A stretch of 37,570 nucleotides of DNA, taken from NCBI GenBank assembly GCA_024695865.1, contig JAILHI010000044.1, forward strand, positions 1-37,570, written 5' to 3'. The number at the start of each line of letters is the position of its first letter. Position 1 is the stretch's first letter. The notes under the pieces were generated by a model. It searched no databases and was not told the DNA's origin. It saw nothing but the letters and a program-made list of their open reading frames with translations. Of this stretch, positions 15,494 through 24,957 are shown piece by piece. Source of the DNA: Candidatus Gastranaerophilales bacterium. GTDB lineage: Bacteria; Cyanobacteriota; Vampirovibrionia; Gastranaerophilales; Gastranaerophilaceae. Both the position numbers and the translations under genes were made by a program.

Positions 15494-16033
15494 ATGTCAC
15501 GTATAGGAAAGTTACCGATTGAGATACCTGCCGGTGTTGAAGTTAAAATCGACGGCAATACAGTTACGGCGAAAGGTCCTCTCGGAGTAGAAACAGTTAC
15601 AATCAGACCTGAACTCAAAGTTGAACAGCAGGAAAATAAAGTTGTTGTTTCAAGATTGAATGACGACAGAAAATCACGTTCGCTTCACGGTTTATCGAGA
15701 ACACTTGTTGCAAACGCAATTAACGGTGTTAAGACAGGTTTTGAAAAAAGACTTGAAATTGTCGGTGTAGGTTACAGAGCATCAATGCAGGGAACAACTT
15801 TAAATCTTGCTTTGGGTTATTCTCACCCTATCAATATCCCTGCTCCCGAAGGAATCAAAATTGAAGTTGAAGCAAACACCAAGATTAAGATTTCAGGTCA
15901 CAATAAGCAGCTCGTCGGCGATATGGCTGCATTAGTCCGTTCAAAGAGACCTCCTGAAGTTTACAAAGGAAAAGGTGTAAAATATGAAGGTGAACACATT
16001 AGACGTAAAGCCGGCAAAACAGGTAAGAAATAA
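15494..16033 (+). CDS. rplF: 50S ribosomal protein L6
   Basis: 179 residues. SRIGKLPIEIPAGVEVKIDGNTVTAKGPLG and the C-terminal SKRPPEVYKGKGVKYEGEHIRRKAGKTGKK are diagnostic, with the internal repeat typical of L6 (two related alpha/beta halves). L6 sits near the sarcin-ricin loop. A short CTTGAT/ATCAAG hairpin lies at 16057-16070 before rplR. Confidence 0.97.
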   Translation: MSRIGKLPIEIPAGVEVKIDGNTVTAKGPLGVETVTIRPELKVEQQENKVVVSRLNDDRKSRSLHGLSRTLVANAINGVKTGFEKRLEIVGVGYRASMQGTTLNLALGYSHPINIPAPEGIKIEVEANTKIKISGHNKQLVGDMAALVRSKRPPEVYKGKGVKYEGEHIRRKAGKTGKK

Positions 16034-16095
16034 TAAATAACAAGCCCGTATGAACTCTTGATTTATCAAGCAGGTTTGGGTGAAAGGAAAGAAAA

Positions 16096-16464
16096 ATGAT
16101 TAAGACTCAAAACAGAAAAGCACAGGTTCAAAAACGTCACAGAAGAATAAGAGTAAAACTCAAAGGCACTGCTGAAGCTCCCAGACTGGCAGTTTACAGA
16201 AGTGTTAAACACATTTATGCACAGATTATTGACGATGTTAAAGGTGTTACTTTGGTTTCTGCATCTTCCGATGATAAAGAATTAAAGGCAAAATTGGCTC
16301 ACGGCGGAAATATTGAAGCCGCTAAGGTAGTCGGTGCCGCTATTGCAAAGAGAGCCGCTAAAAAGAAAATTACGGATGTAGTATTTGACAGAGGCGGTTT
16401 TGTTTATCACGGCAGAGTTGCAGCACTTGCAGAGGCTGCAAGAGAAGGCGGTTTGAACTTCTAG
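16096..16464 (+). CDS. rplR: 50S ribosomal protein L18
   Basis: 122 residues. [41 protein letters not shown] and [29 protein letters not shown] match L18, the 5S rRNA-binding partner of L5. It is the last gene of the operon here: a strong terminator follows, whereas most bacteria continue directly into rpsE, rpmD, rplO and secY. Confidence 0.97.
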   Translation: MIKTQNRKAQVQKRHRRIRVKLKGTAEAPRLAVYRSVKHIYAQIIDDVKGVTLVSASSDDKELKAKLAHGGNIEAAKVVGAAIAKRAAKKKITDVVFDRGGFVYHGRVAALAEAAREGGLNF

Positions 16465-16481
16465 TTTCTGAAATTCAAAAT

Positions 16482-16513
16482 AAAAAAGAGGACTTTAAAA
16501 GTCCTCTTTTTTT
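16482..16513. terminator. Bidirectional intrinsic terminator between rplR and fliI
   Basis: An AAGAGGACTT/AAGTCCTCTT stem (16486-16495 with 16499-16508), loop TAA, is flanked by an A-run on the left and a T-run on the right. It can end transcripts from both sides. Its right flank reaches the fliI stop codon at 16512-16514. Confidence 0.9.
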
Positions 16514-17864
16514 ATATGTTTACACCGCTCATCATATCAATCAGAGTTTTTATTGTGTTATCCATTGAAACGCTGTCGGATACTCTTTGTTGCAGAAAGG
16601 CATTAATCTGCGGCATATATTCGATAGCGACGTCTAATCTCGGGTTGCTTCCGGGGGTGTACATACCGACGTCAATCATATCTTTATTTTCTCTGTATAA
16701 TGCCATTAAAGTTCTCATTTTTGCGGCTGCCGCTTTGTGTTCGGGGGTACAGATTGCGCTGAAAAGACGGCTTATGCTTCCCAGAACGTCGATTGCTGGA
16801 TAATGGTTCATTTCGGCAACTTTTCTTGATAAGAAAATGTGACCGTCCGTGATACCACGTACCGTATCTACAACAGGGTCGTTGATGTCATCGCCCTCCA
16901 TAAGTACGGTATAAAGGGCGGTAATGGAACCTTTTGTTGAATTTCCCGCTCTTTCAAGAACTTTTTGCAGCCATGAAAAGATTGACGGCGGATAGCCTTT
17001 CATTGTAGGCGGTTCGCCGATAGACAGACCTACTTCACGCCCTGCCATTGCGCAACGGGTTACGGTATCTGTCATAAGGAATACTTTTTTGCCCAAATCT
17101 CTGTAATATTCGCAAACAGCCGTTGCCGTATGCAGACATTTTTGTCTGATAAGAGGCGGCTGGTCACCTGTTGAACAGACGAGGACGGATTTTTTCATAC
17201 CCTCGGGCCCGAGTGCATCTTCAACAAATTCCTTAACTTCACGGCCACGTTCTCCGATTAGTGCAACGACGTTGACATCTGCATCGGAATTTCTCGCAAT
17301 CATACCCAAAAGAGTTGATTTACCGACACCTGAACCTGCGAAAAGCCCCATACGCTGACCTCCGCCGAGTGTTAAAAGTGAATCTATTGCTCTTACACCG
17401 CAGGAGAATTTTTCCGTGATGATAGGTCTTTCAAACGCATCGGGGGGCGGGTTGTCTATGTTCATCCACGTTGCATTTGAGGTATCAAGCGGTTTTCCGT
17501 CAATGGGTTCACCGAGCGGTGATATAACTCTGCCGAGAAGAAAATCGCCTACGGGTACGATAATCGGCTTTCCCGTTGACTGCACCAAAGCGCCCTGACC
17601 TATTCCCGCTCCGTCATAGAGCAAAAGTAATTGCGCAAATTCGCCTTTAAAGGCAACAACTTCGGCGGCTTTTTTTTCACCCGTGTTTGTTTCGATAAAA
17701 CATAAATCACCGATTTTAAGCCCCGGAAGATTGACTTCAACCGTTAATCCGAGCAGTTTTGAAACGGAGCCTTTGTAGTTAAATAAGGGGGTGTTGTGAA
17801 TTATCTCAAAAGCCCTTTTTTTCGTAAATTCTATTGATTTTTCAAAGTTTTGATTTAATTCCAT
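16512..17864 (-). CDS. fliI: Flagellar export ATPase FliI
   Basis: 450 residues. The P-loop is AGSGVGKST (176-184), GERGREVKEF follows at 204-213, and Walker B is VFLMTD (261-266). REVGLSIGEPPTMKGYPPSIFSWLQKVLERAG is the signature that separates FliI and type III ATPases from F1-beta. It powers substrate unfolding at the flagellar export gate with FliH. The ATG overlaps the flhA stop by one base. It is the last gene of the operon; no fliJ follows before the terminator. Confidence 0.97.
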   Translation of the reverse strand: MELNQNFEKSIEFTKKRAFEIIHNTPLFNYKGSVSKLLGLTVEVNLPGLKIGDLCFIETNTGEKKAAEVVAFKGEFAQLLLLYDGAGIGQGALVQSTGKPIIVPVGDFLLGRVISPLGEPIDGKPLDTSNATWMNIDNPPPDAFERPIITEKFSCGVRAIDSLLTLGGGQRMGLFAGSGVGKSTLLGMIARNSDADVNVVALIGERGREVKEFVEDALGPEGMKKSVLVCSTGDQPPLIRQKCLHTATAVCEYYRDLGKKVFLMTDTVTRCAMAGREVGLSIGEPPTMKGYPPSIFSWLQKVLERAGNSTKGSITALYTVLMEGDDINDPVVDTVRGITDGHIFLSRKVAEMNHYPAIDVLGSISRLFSAICTPEHKAAAAKMRTLMALYRENKDMIDVGMYTPGSNPRLDVAIEYMPQINAFLQQRVSDSVSMDNTIKTLIDMMSGVNI

Positions 17865-19975
17865 TAGCCGTTTCCAAAGTTATAATCTTCAATGTACGAT
17901 TCGCCGATTGTATCTACCGCTTCGACTCTTATGTCTGTGATGAGTTCCGAATAAGAAATTACGACGATAGTCGGGATATGTCTTTCAAGCAGTTGATACA
18001 GAGGCAGTCTGATACGGGGTGAACACAAAATAACGGGTTGTCTGCCTATATTTTGGTGGGCACGCATTAAGGTTTGCGCCGAAGATTCGATTAATTCCTG
18101 TACCTGCAAGGGATTTAACAGGAACATTGTACCGAGTTCTGTTCTCTGACAACTGTCGTCCAAAACTTTTTCCCATTCGGAAGAAAGGGTCAAAGCATAC
18201 AAAACCTTGTCTGAGGTTGAATTTGAAAGACAAATTTGTCTGCCGAGGGCGGCTCTTAAACGTTCCGAGAGAATATCGGGTTCTTTTGAAAATCTTGCGT
18301 AGTCGCAAAGACGTTCAAAGATAAACATAATATCTTTTATTGAAACTTTTTCTCTGATTAAGTTAACAAAGATTTTTCTGAGGTCACTTGTCGAAATGAT
18401 AGTCGGAACAAGGTCGTTAACGAGTGTCGGGTCTTGGCTTTTTACAAGTTCCATAAGTTTTAAGACATCGGTTTTTGTCATAACTTCGTCAACGTATTTT
18501 CTGACGCTTTCCTGCAAGTGAGTAACGATAACGTCAACGGCATCGACTTGAGTTAAACCGTCACGTGGGTCGAAATCATCGGGGTTTAACCAGTAGGCTT
18601 GTGTCTGGAATGTCGGGTCGATACCGACGATGGCATCTTTAGGAACGTCTTTGCCCAAAGAATCCCACTGGTCTGCGATAACCATGTTTTTACCGGGGTA
18701 AACGGTACCTTTTGCAACGGTATTACCACGAATTGCAATTAAGTATTCGTTTGCTTCAAGGGCAGAGGAGTCCATAATTCTTATGTTTGGAATAATATAG
18801 CCGAGTTCGTCCGTGACTCTTTGACGGAGAGCGGCGATTTTAGGAAGCAGTTTACCCTCTTGGTCAGGGTCGGCGATAATCAGCAAGCCCGAGCCTACCT
18901 GCAAACTCAAAACATCAACACCCAAACGTTCGTACATTCTGTTCGGGTTAACCAAATCCTGCATGTTTTGTCGTACGCTTTCCAATTGACCGAGTTGTGC
19001 CTGAACGTCCTGATTGACCAAAACAGAAAATGCCGCAATCGATATGATTACTGCGTAAAGCAGGAACGGGAACCACGGCAGGTGAGTAATAAACGATGTT
19101 GCCGCAATAAAAAGCAAAAAACCGCTTGCAAAGAACAAACTGAACGGTTTTGTTAAAATCTGGGCTTCCAAATCCTGACCCAAAGAGGGGCTTGCAGCAG
19201 TAGAACGGGTCATTACGATACCTGCCGAAACAGACATCAGAAGTGATGGTAATTGAGCGGCAAGACCGTCGCCTACCGTTAAGTTTGTATATTTTTGAAC
19301 CGCTTCGGAGATTTCCATACCGTTTTGAACAACACCGATTAACAAACCTCCTACGATGTTGATAATAGTAATGATGATACCTGCCATAGTATCACCTTTT
19401 ACGAATTTCATAGCACCGTCCATAGAACCGAACAAACTTGATTCTCTTTGCAGGTCTTCACGTCTTTTGACGGCTTCATCTGGGGATATCAACCCTGCGT
19501 TAAAATCGGCGTCAATGGTCATTTGTTTACCGGGCATAGCATCTAAGGCAAATCTTGCAGAAACTTCAGCGATACGTTCCGCACCTTTTGTGATAACCAT
19601 AAACTGTACGACAGTGATAATCAAAAAGATTACGAAACCGACGACCATATTACCGCCTGTAACGAATTTTGCGAAAGCGTCAATTACTTCCCCTGCCTGA
19701 CCTTTTGCCAAAATGGCTCTGGTTGATGCGATGGACATTACAAGTCTGAACATTGTACCGATAAGGATAATGGACGGAAACGATGCCAATTCAAGAGGTT
19801 TTGTAATGTAAATGGATATCATTAGCAGGACGATACCTAGAGTAATGTTGAAGGCGATAGCCATATTAATGAGGAACGGAGGTAACTCGACAATCAATAT
19901 GACGACGAGGATAATTACAAATATTGCCAAGCCTATTTCGCTTAACGGATTTCCGCTGCCTGCCGGTGCTGCCAC
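17864..19975 (-). CDS. flhA: Flagellar export gate protein FlhA
   Basis: 703 residues. The first about 320 hold the hydrophobic segments. The FHIPEP-family signature region is RFALDAMPGKQMTIDADFNAGLI, with VKRREDLQRESSLFGSMDGAMKFVKGD next. The cytosolic C-terminal half contains PDQEGKLLPKIAALRQRVTDELGYIIPNIRIMDS and DGLTQVDAVDVIVTHLQESVRKY, the export chaperone platform. It forms the nonameric ring of the export apparatus. fliH lies three bases upstream and fliI overlaps downstream. Confidence 0.97.
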   Translation of the reverse strand: MAAPAGSGNPLSEIGLAIFVIILVVILIVELPPFLINMAIAFNITLGIVLLMISIYITKPLELASFPSIILIGTMFRLVMSIASTRAILAKGQAGEVIDAFAKFVTGGNMVVGFVIFLIITVVQFMVITKGAERIAEVSARFALDAMPGKQMTIDADFNAGLISPDEAVKRREDLQRESSLFGSMDGAMKFVKGDTMAGIIITIINIVGGLLIGVVQNGMEISEAVQKYTNLTVGDGLAAQLPSLLMSVSAGIVMTRSTAASPSLGQDLEAQILTKPFSLFFASGFLLFIAATSFITHLPWFPFLLYAVIISIAAFSVLVNQDVQAQLGQLESVRQNMQDLVNPNRMYERLGVDVLSLQVGSGLLIIADPDQEGKLLPKIAALRQRVTDELGYIIPNIRIMDSSALEANEYLIAIRGNTVAKGTVYPGKNMVIADQWDSLGKDVPKDAIVGIDPTFQTQAYWLNPDDFDPRDGLTQVDAVDVIVTHLQESVRKYVDEVMTKTDVLKLMELVKSQDPTLVNDLVPTIISTSDLRKIFVNLIREKVSIKDIMFIFERLCDYARFSKEPDILSERLRAALGRQICLSNSTSDKVLYALTLSSEWEKVLDDSCQRTELGTMFLLNPLQVQELIESSAQTLMRAHQNIGRQPVILCSPRIRLPLYQLLERHIPTIVVISYSELITDIRVEAVDTIGESYIEDYNFGNG

Positions 19976-19978
19976 TTT

Positions 19979-20719
19979 TTACCCCTGATTAATGTTTTTG
20001 AAAGCCTGCTCCAAGATAGATAATCCTGTATCAATCGTTGCATCGATGATACCGTTTTCTGTTACAATTATAGCACCTCCTGATACTATTGTTTCATCGG
20101 GAACAACTTTTATTTGTGCTTCGATTGAGTCCGCAGACAGAAAGTCCGGCAGATTTTCCCGAACTGTAATTACGTCCTGAGGTTTCACTCTTACGGTTAT
20201 TCTGTTGTTTATTTTTAAGGTATCACCCAGAGCGAACTTAATCAAACTTAATAAAGCCGTTTTATCCTGTTCAATTTCTTTGTTAATAATTTTTTTTGCA
20301 ATTTCAACGCTGAGTTCCAAAATGTGAGGTGCTATGTATTCAAACATTTTGTCTTTGAAGGAATAAAATTCCTGAATTGCCTGCAAAAGAGCCTGAATTT
20401 CCTCTTGTGCTTTTTCAATGCCTATTCTGTGTCCTTCTTTAACCGCTTCTTCTCTGATAGAATTAGCCTCTTCCTGCGCTCTTGAAACGATATTTCTTTC
20501 GTCAATACGTCTGTAACCTCTTCGTCTGCTGCCCTGTCTGCGTTCCTGTCTTGCATCAAAAACGATATCGTCAAAATTAAAGGGCAAATTATCCTGCTGC
20601 CCTGCGGAATTTGCGGCAGGAGCGGTATTGCCGCCGTTATTAAAAGTTTCTGCGGCAGGAGCATTGTTTGGTTGTTGAGTATTTGATGTATTATCTGACT
20701 GACTTCTTTTTATAATCAT
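19979..20719 (-). CDS. fliH: Flagellar export ATPase regulator FliH
   Basis: 246 residues. Residues 1-60 are low-complexity and Asn/Ala/Gln-rich. A basic patch QERRQGSRRRGYRR is followed by a helical part (80-120). The C-terminal domain ends GGAIIVTENGIIDATIDTGLSILEQAF, which matches the FliH/SctL/V-ATPase-E C-terminal pattern. It regulates and tethers FliI. Its start lies inside the upstream fliG-like gene with a 29-base overlap. The GxxxG repeats often seen in FliH are not obvious. Confidence 0.88.
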   Translation of the reverse strand: MIIKRSQSDNTSNTQQPNNAPAAETFNNGGNTAPAANSAGQQDNLPFNFDDIVFDARQERRQGSRRRGYRRIDERNIVSRAQEEANSIREEAVKEGHRIGIEKAQEEIQALLQAIQEFYSFKDKMFEYIAPHILELSVEIAKKIINKEIEQDKTALLSLIKFALGDTLKINNRITVRVKPQDVITVRENLPDFLSADSIEAQIKVVPDETIVSGGAIIVTENGIIDATIDTGLSILEQAFKNINQG

Positions 20720-21644
20720 CTATTTTTTCTTCTATATAGCCGCATATAATGTCTAATACTTCGGAGGATATGTGCCATCTTTCATACATTGTCGGGTTGG
20801 TTACGATTTCTTCTATAAGCGGTCTTTCATTTTGAATTATACGGGATATTTCGTCCTGAGGCACGGATTTAACATTACGCCCGAATTTGCGCATAATTTT
20901 GGGCATACTGTCTGTTTCCTTTTGGGGCATTATTTTCTGAAAATCCTGCAAACATTGTGTTAATAATGTTTTGTCGATTTTATTTTCCAAATCGTCCAAA
21001 TGCATATACTGCATAACCATATTTGCTTCGGACGGTGCAAAATGAGTCAGGATAGTGGTTACTTTGTCTTGCGGTAATTTTTGGGCGATGAGGGCAAAGG
21101 CAGCCAATTTTAATATTTTCAAATCGCTTGCCTGGTCTAAAGCCTCGCTGTCGGCTTCTGCCATTGCGTCGATGTTGGATTGATTTGCGGCATTTTCTGC
21201 CACTTCTGCCGAAATAATACCTCTTTTTGTAAGTTCTTCAAGGGCTTCATTGTAGGCTTTTTTAACGTGATGTTCGACAAGGCCTATCATTTGGTCTTGG
21301 GGAATATTTTTAAAAGTAGCCTGTTTTGCAATCTCAAAAATCGTGAAGGCAATCTTCTGCATTATGGAATCACGGTTTTGAACGGGAATGTTTCCTCTGA
21401 TTACATCGAGGGATTTGTGAAACGACCATTCACCGATAAACTGTGTGATTATTGAAGCCTGGTCAACAGTATAAGTGTGTTCGGTGTCGTTTGCAAGTGC
21501 TTCACCTGCCATAAAGCAGAAATTGTGAACGGTATTATATACGTATTGCTGGTCTTCTTCGGGTAAGTCCTGCGGAATAACGGATTTAGCCTGTCCCGAT
21601 AAATCTTCGGCAAATTCTTTATATTTAAATCCTTCTGCTACCAT
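20691..21644 (-). CDS. Divergent FliG-like protein at the fliG position
   Basis: 317 residues, between fliF and fliH where fliG normally lies. Residues 189-214 (KLPQDKVTTILTHFAPSEANMVMQYM) align by eye with the FliG middle-domain EHPQ motif and following helix (EHPQ-x-IA-x-IL-x-HL). A P-Q-D helix start recurs at 24, 115, 191 and 262, suggesting armadillo-like repeats. I cannot find the FliG C-terminal motor domain with its charged torque helix. It therefore could be a highly diverged FliG or a replacement. Naming it fliG is position-based. Confidence 0.5.
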   Translation of the reverse strand: MVAEGFKYKEFAEDLSGQAKSVIPQDLPEEDQQYVYNTVHNFCFMAGEALANDTEHTYTVDQASIITQFIGEWSFHKSLDVIRGNIPVQNRDSIMQKIAFTIFEIAKQATFKNIPQDQMIGLVEHHVKKAYNEALEELTKRGIISAEVAENAANQSNIDAMAEADSEALDQASDLKILKLAAFALIAQKLPQDKVTTILTHFAPSEANMVMQYMHLDDLENKIDKTLLTQCLQDFQKIMPQKETDSMPKIMRKFGRNVKSVPQDEISRIIQNERPLIEEIVTNPTMYERWHISSEVLDIICGYIEEKIDDYKKKSVR

Positions 21645-21662
21645 AATTACACACTTATATTT

Positions 21663-23366
21663 TTATGATTTTTCAATCCAACTTTTTACCTGATTTGTGA
21701 GTTCGTCAATATCCGTGTTGGAAATATCGGAACGTACATCATCGAGAACATCGTAAAGAGTTTCATCATCTGCCTGCTGCTGCTGAGGAACTTGCTGAAG
21801 GTTGACAGCCTGCTGTTGATTTGTAATTTGGGCAACAACCTGTTGGGATATAGCCTGTTGTTCCATTAAGCCCTGTGCAATTTGAGCCTGTTTTTCAACA
21901 AGTTGTGATGCTTTCAGATTGACTTCTCTTAATTGTTTTTCCTGTTCTGCCGCTCTTTGTCTTAATACTTCTACTTCTTCCTGTTGTTTTTCCGATTTTT
22001 CTCTTAACTTCTTCGATACGAATAAGAAGCCGAATAACAAGCCTAATACAACCAGAGCCACCGTTAACCACCACGGGTTGCCGCTTTCATCGGGTTTGGG
22101 AAGATTTACGGGCTTATCTGATGCTAAATACGGGTCAATAGCATCTGAGTATGCAATCGAAACATTTGCCGCCGTAACTTTCGGAGATGCGGCTCTTGCA
22201 ACCTGTTCTTTTAATTCATCAATGGTAAGGTTGGCGGGCATTGCGGAAGAATCAATAGTTACCGCAATAGAAATATCTTCAATTGTTCCGGGTTTAATAA
22301 GTTCGCTTGTCTGGACTTTTGCAATACCGTACTGAACTTCTTTTGCCGTTCTGCTGTAATTTCTGTTTTGGGATGAATCACTTCCCGTTGCGGGCAGGCC
22401 GTTTGGTAAATATACGCTGACTGCATTTAAGCCTGCGTTGCTGTCCTGTGTTTTATCGCCTAATGATTCGGAGAACGTTTGTTCCGTTATTGAAGTTTTT
22501 GAATTAGGGTCATAACTGATAGTGTTTCTTTCAACAGGCACCTGACGTAAGAATGTACTTACCGTTACAACGTAATTACCTTTTCCGATGAGTTTATCAA
22601 GTTGAGATGCGACTTTTGACTGCATATAAAGGTCGTTTTCCTGTAATTTTGCAAGTTGGTCATCTGCCGCATTAACTATGCTTGTGTAAACGTTACCGTT
22701 AGTATCGGTTATTGCGATATTTTCCGCAGTTAAGCCCGAAACACTTCCGAGCAAAAGGTTTTCGATTGCTTTGACCTTGTTTCTTTCAAGTTTTTCACCT
22801 GAGGGGATAACAATCTGGACAGTTGCCGTTACGGGTTTTTTATCCTGTGCAAACAATGTCTGCTCGGGAATGGATATGAAAACCGAAGCGTTTTCAATCG
22901 GTTTGATTTTTCTTATTAATCTTGATAATTCGCCGTTGATTGCTCTTGCAAGTCTGATTTTTTTATCTTCTTTTGTTGAGGTAAAATCGCCTTTGTCAAA
23001 GATTTCAAGACCTACATATTGATCCATCAGTCCGCTTGAAACAATTGTTAATAAAGCCCTGTCTCTTTCGCTGGGTTTGTATTTTTCAAGAGAGAGTGTT
23101 GTTTTTGAACCTTCCGATTTTCTTGTTGCAACGATATTTTCTCTTGCCAAAAGAGCCTGAACTTCAATGGCTTTTCCGGGGTTGTCGGTTGTAAATAAAA
23201 TAAAAGGTTTGTCGGAAATAACTTTTTCGTAGGTTTGTGACTGGTCTTTCGGTTTAGAACCTGCCATAACCACTGCGATTATAATAATAATGAGCAATAC
23301 GGCTACAACTCCTATTGCTCCGTATAATACCATTTTATTTTTTAATAATTCCTGTAATTTTTCCAT
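21663..23366 (-). CDS. fliF: Flagellar MS-ring protein FliF
   Basis: 567 residues. Membrane segments lie at 14-35 and 432-450, flanking the ring-building domains. The first contains ALLARENIVATRKSEGSKTTLSL and RARAINGEL-like RLARAINGELSRLIRKIKPIENASVFISIPE, followed by ATVQIVIPSGEKLERNKVKAIENLL. The C-terminal cytosolic tail is a Gln-rich coiled coil ending DIDELTNQVKSWIEKS, the usual FliG-binding helix. That conserved tail implies a FliG-type partner exists. No Sec signal beyond the first helix. Confidence 0.95.
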   Translation of the reverse strand: MEKLQELLKNKMVLYGAIGVVAVLLIIIIIAVVMAGSKPKDQSQTYEKVISDKPFILFTTDNPGKAIEVQALLARENIVATRKSEGSKTTLSLEKYKPSERDRALLTIVSSGLMDQYVGLEIFDKGDFTSTKEDKKIRLARAINGELSRLIRKIKPIENASVFISIPEQTLFAQDKKPVTATVQIVIPSGEKLERNKVKAIENLLLGSVSGLTAENIAITDTNGNVYTSIVNAADDQLAKLQENDLYMQSKVASQLDKLIGKGNYVVTVSTFLRQVPVERNTISYDPNSKTSITEQTFSESLGDKTQDSNAGLNAVSVYLPNGLPATGSDSSQNRNYSRTAKEVQYGIAKVQTSELIKPGTIEDISIAVTIDSSAMPANLTIDELKEQVARAASPKVTAANVSIAYSDAIDPYLASDKPVNLPKPDESGNPWWLTVALVVLGLLFGFLFVSKKLREKSEKQQEEVEVLRQRAAEQEKQLREVNLKASQLVEKQAQIAQGLMEQQAISQQVVAQITNQQQAVNLQQVPQQQQADDETLYDVLDDVRSDISNTDIDELTNQVKSWIEKS

Positions 23367-23444
23367 ATCCCTGACAACCCGATTGTCCGTTTACATTATA
23401 CTATTTTTTTTTTAAAGGGGCTATTATTTACAATACAGAACATA

Positions 23445-23780
23445 TTAAATGGAAATTTGCATGATTTTGTCGTAAGCCTGAATAAGTTTTGTTGTAACAT
23501 TTGTTGCAAGTTGGACTTCGGTAGAGGCTTTGTTTATTGCAATTATTACATCGTGGACATCAACGTTTTGGTTGCCCATCATTTGTTGTCTTAAAAGTTC
23601 GTCAGGTTTTGAAATATCATTGTTAAGATTTTCAACAAGTCCCGATAAAACCGCTTTAAAATCGGCAGTTTCAGGCTGCTCAACGCTTTTAAATCTCATA
23701 CCCATACCCATATCGGTATATTTTGTGGGTTCGATTTTGTTGAAGATGTCTATGTTTGGAACTAATTTATTCTGTATCAT
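23445..23780 (-). CDS. fliE: Flagellar hook-basal body protein FliE
   Basis: 111 residues. The C-terminal half DVHDVIIAINKASTEVQLATNVTTKLIQAYDKIMQI matches FliE (VMIAxQKAxxsfqlxvqvRnKlveAYqeIMrM). The N-terminal part is polar. FliE joins the MS ring to the rod and is a flagellar export substrate. It starts three bases after the transglycosylase gene. Confidence 0.93.
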   Translation of the reverse strand: MIQNKLVPNIDIFNKIEPTKYTDMGMGMRFKSVEQPETADFKAVLSGLVENLNNDISKPDELLRQQMMGNQNVDVHDVIIAINKASTEVQLATNVTTKLIQAYDKIMQISI

Positions 23781-23783
23781 GTT

Positions 23784-24431
23784 TTATCCTTTATCTTTTA
23801 AGTAATTCGCCAAAATGTTTTTTACGTAATTTTGAGTTTCCTTGTAAGGCGGAACGCCTCCGTATTTGTCAACGGCAGCGGGGCCTGCATTGTAGGCGGC
23901 GAGGGCGAGAATTAAATTGCCGTTGTATTTTTCCATCATTGATTTAAGGTAGCGGATACCGCCGTCAACATTTTGTACGGGGTCTTTCGGGTTTGTAACG
24001 CCGAGTGATTTTGCCGTTGCGGGCATAAGTTGCATTAAGCCTGTTGCGCCTGCTTTTGATACTACCGTCGGATTGAAGCCCGATTCCTGTTTCACGAGTG
24101 CTTTTACAAGTTTGTCGCTTATTCCGTGTTTTGCCGCAATATTTGATATAATGTCAGAAATCTGCTGTTTTGAATAAGTATTATTGTTTTGAGAGGGCTT
24201 CACAAGACTTCCGAAAACTTTTTTGTTGGAAATCGTATCTCTGAATTTGTAGGAGTCTTCCATACTTTGCTGTAAAACTTCGGAAAATTTCGGACTCTCT
24301 TTTGCGGTTTCTTCGACACTGTTTATTTGTTTGTTAAAATTGTTTACATAATTTACGAGTTGTGCGGCTCTTGTCATTGCCGCTTCTTGTCCGCTGTCGT
24401 TTATTAAACTTTGTATTCTTGCAGAAAACAT
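23784..24431 (-). CDS. Lytic transglycosylase (SLT domain), probable rod-penetration enzyme
   Basis: 215 residues. Residues 1-90 are polar and helical; 91-213 form a C-type SLT domain: [31 protein letters not shown] with catalytic E116, then [20 protein letters not shown], and [20 protein letters not shown]. There is no signal peptide. Lying between flgC and fliE it probably opens peptidoglycan for the rod, replacing the FlgJ muramidase, and might leave the cell through the flagellar export system. The latter is inference from the missing signal and position. Confidence 0.88.
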   Translation of the reverse strand: MFSARIQSLINDSGQEAAMTRAAQLVNYVNNFNKQINSVEETAKESPKFSEVLQQSMEDSYKFRDTISNKKVFGSLVKPSQNNNTYSKQQISDIISNIAAKHGISDKLVKALVKQESGFNPTVVSKAGATGLMQLMPATAKSLGVTNPKDPVQNVDGGIRYLKSMMEKYNGNLILALAAYNAGPAAVDKYGGVPPYKETQNYVKNILANYLKDKG

Positions 24432-24511
24432 ATACCCTTTATCCCACTTCTTACCATCTTATTAATTATTTTTTGCCGAAAGTCATGTTTTCATCGGCTT
24501 TTTGTTAAAAT

Positions 24512-24955
24512 TTATGAGCCCATCTGAACAGCCTGATCAACCATTTCTTTTGTTATTTTCATAACGGCAAGGCTGGCTTCGTATGCTCTTTGTGCCATAG
24601 CGGCATCACCGAATTCTACCATCGGGTTAACGTTTGAGGTTCTGATGTAACCGTTAGCATCGGCATCGGGGTGTCCCGGGCGGTACATTCTGTCACCGAG
24701 CGTGGGGTCTTCTACAACGCCCGACATTGCAACACCTCCGCTTACAAACGGTACCGTTGCAGAACTGAACATATCGTCCTTGAAGGTTGTTAAAAGTCCC
24801 GCAAAAGAGATATTATCAGTTGCGTTTAATACGGGGATTTTTCTCACGTAATTCGGAGTATCCATGTTTGCCATGTTTTTCGCAATGATGTCCATACGTG
24901 TTCCGTGAACACCGACTGCCTTTTCTCCTATACCGAATGCGCCTAATAATGTCAT
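24512..24955 (-). CDS. flgC: Flagellar proximal rod protein FlgC
   Basis: 147 residues. NMANMDTPNYVRKIPVL is the rod-protein N-terminal motif, and YIRTSNVNPMVEFGDAAMAQRAYEASLAVMKITKEMVDQAVQMGS the C-terminal helix (usual NVNxxxEMvdmixAxRaYeaN). Exported without cleavage. It follows flgB by two bases. Confidence 0.95.
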   Translation of the reverse strand: MTLLGAFGIGEKAVGVHGTRMDIIAKNMANMDTPNYVRKIPVLNATDNISFAGLLTTFKDDMFSSATVPFVSGGVAMSGVVEDPTLGDRMYRPGHPDADANGYIRTSNVNPMVEFGDAAMAQRAYEASLAVMKITKEMVDQAVQMGS

Positions 24956-24957
24956 AA

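Noticed and set aside
24470-24490. GCCGAAAG with T-run on the plus strand as a sigma-28 promoter
   Set aside because: No TAAA at the required spacing and no plus-strand gene follows.
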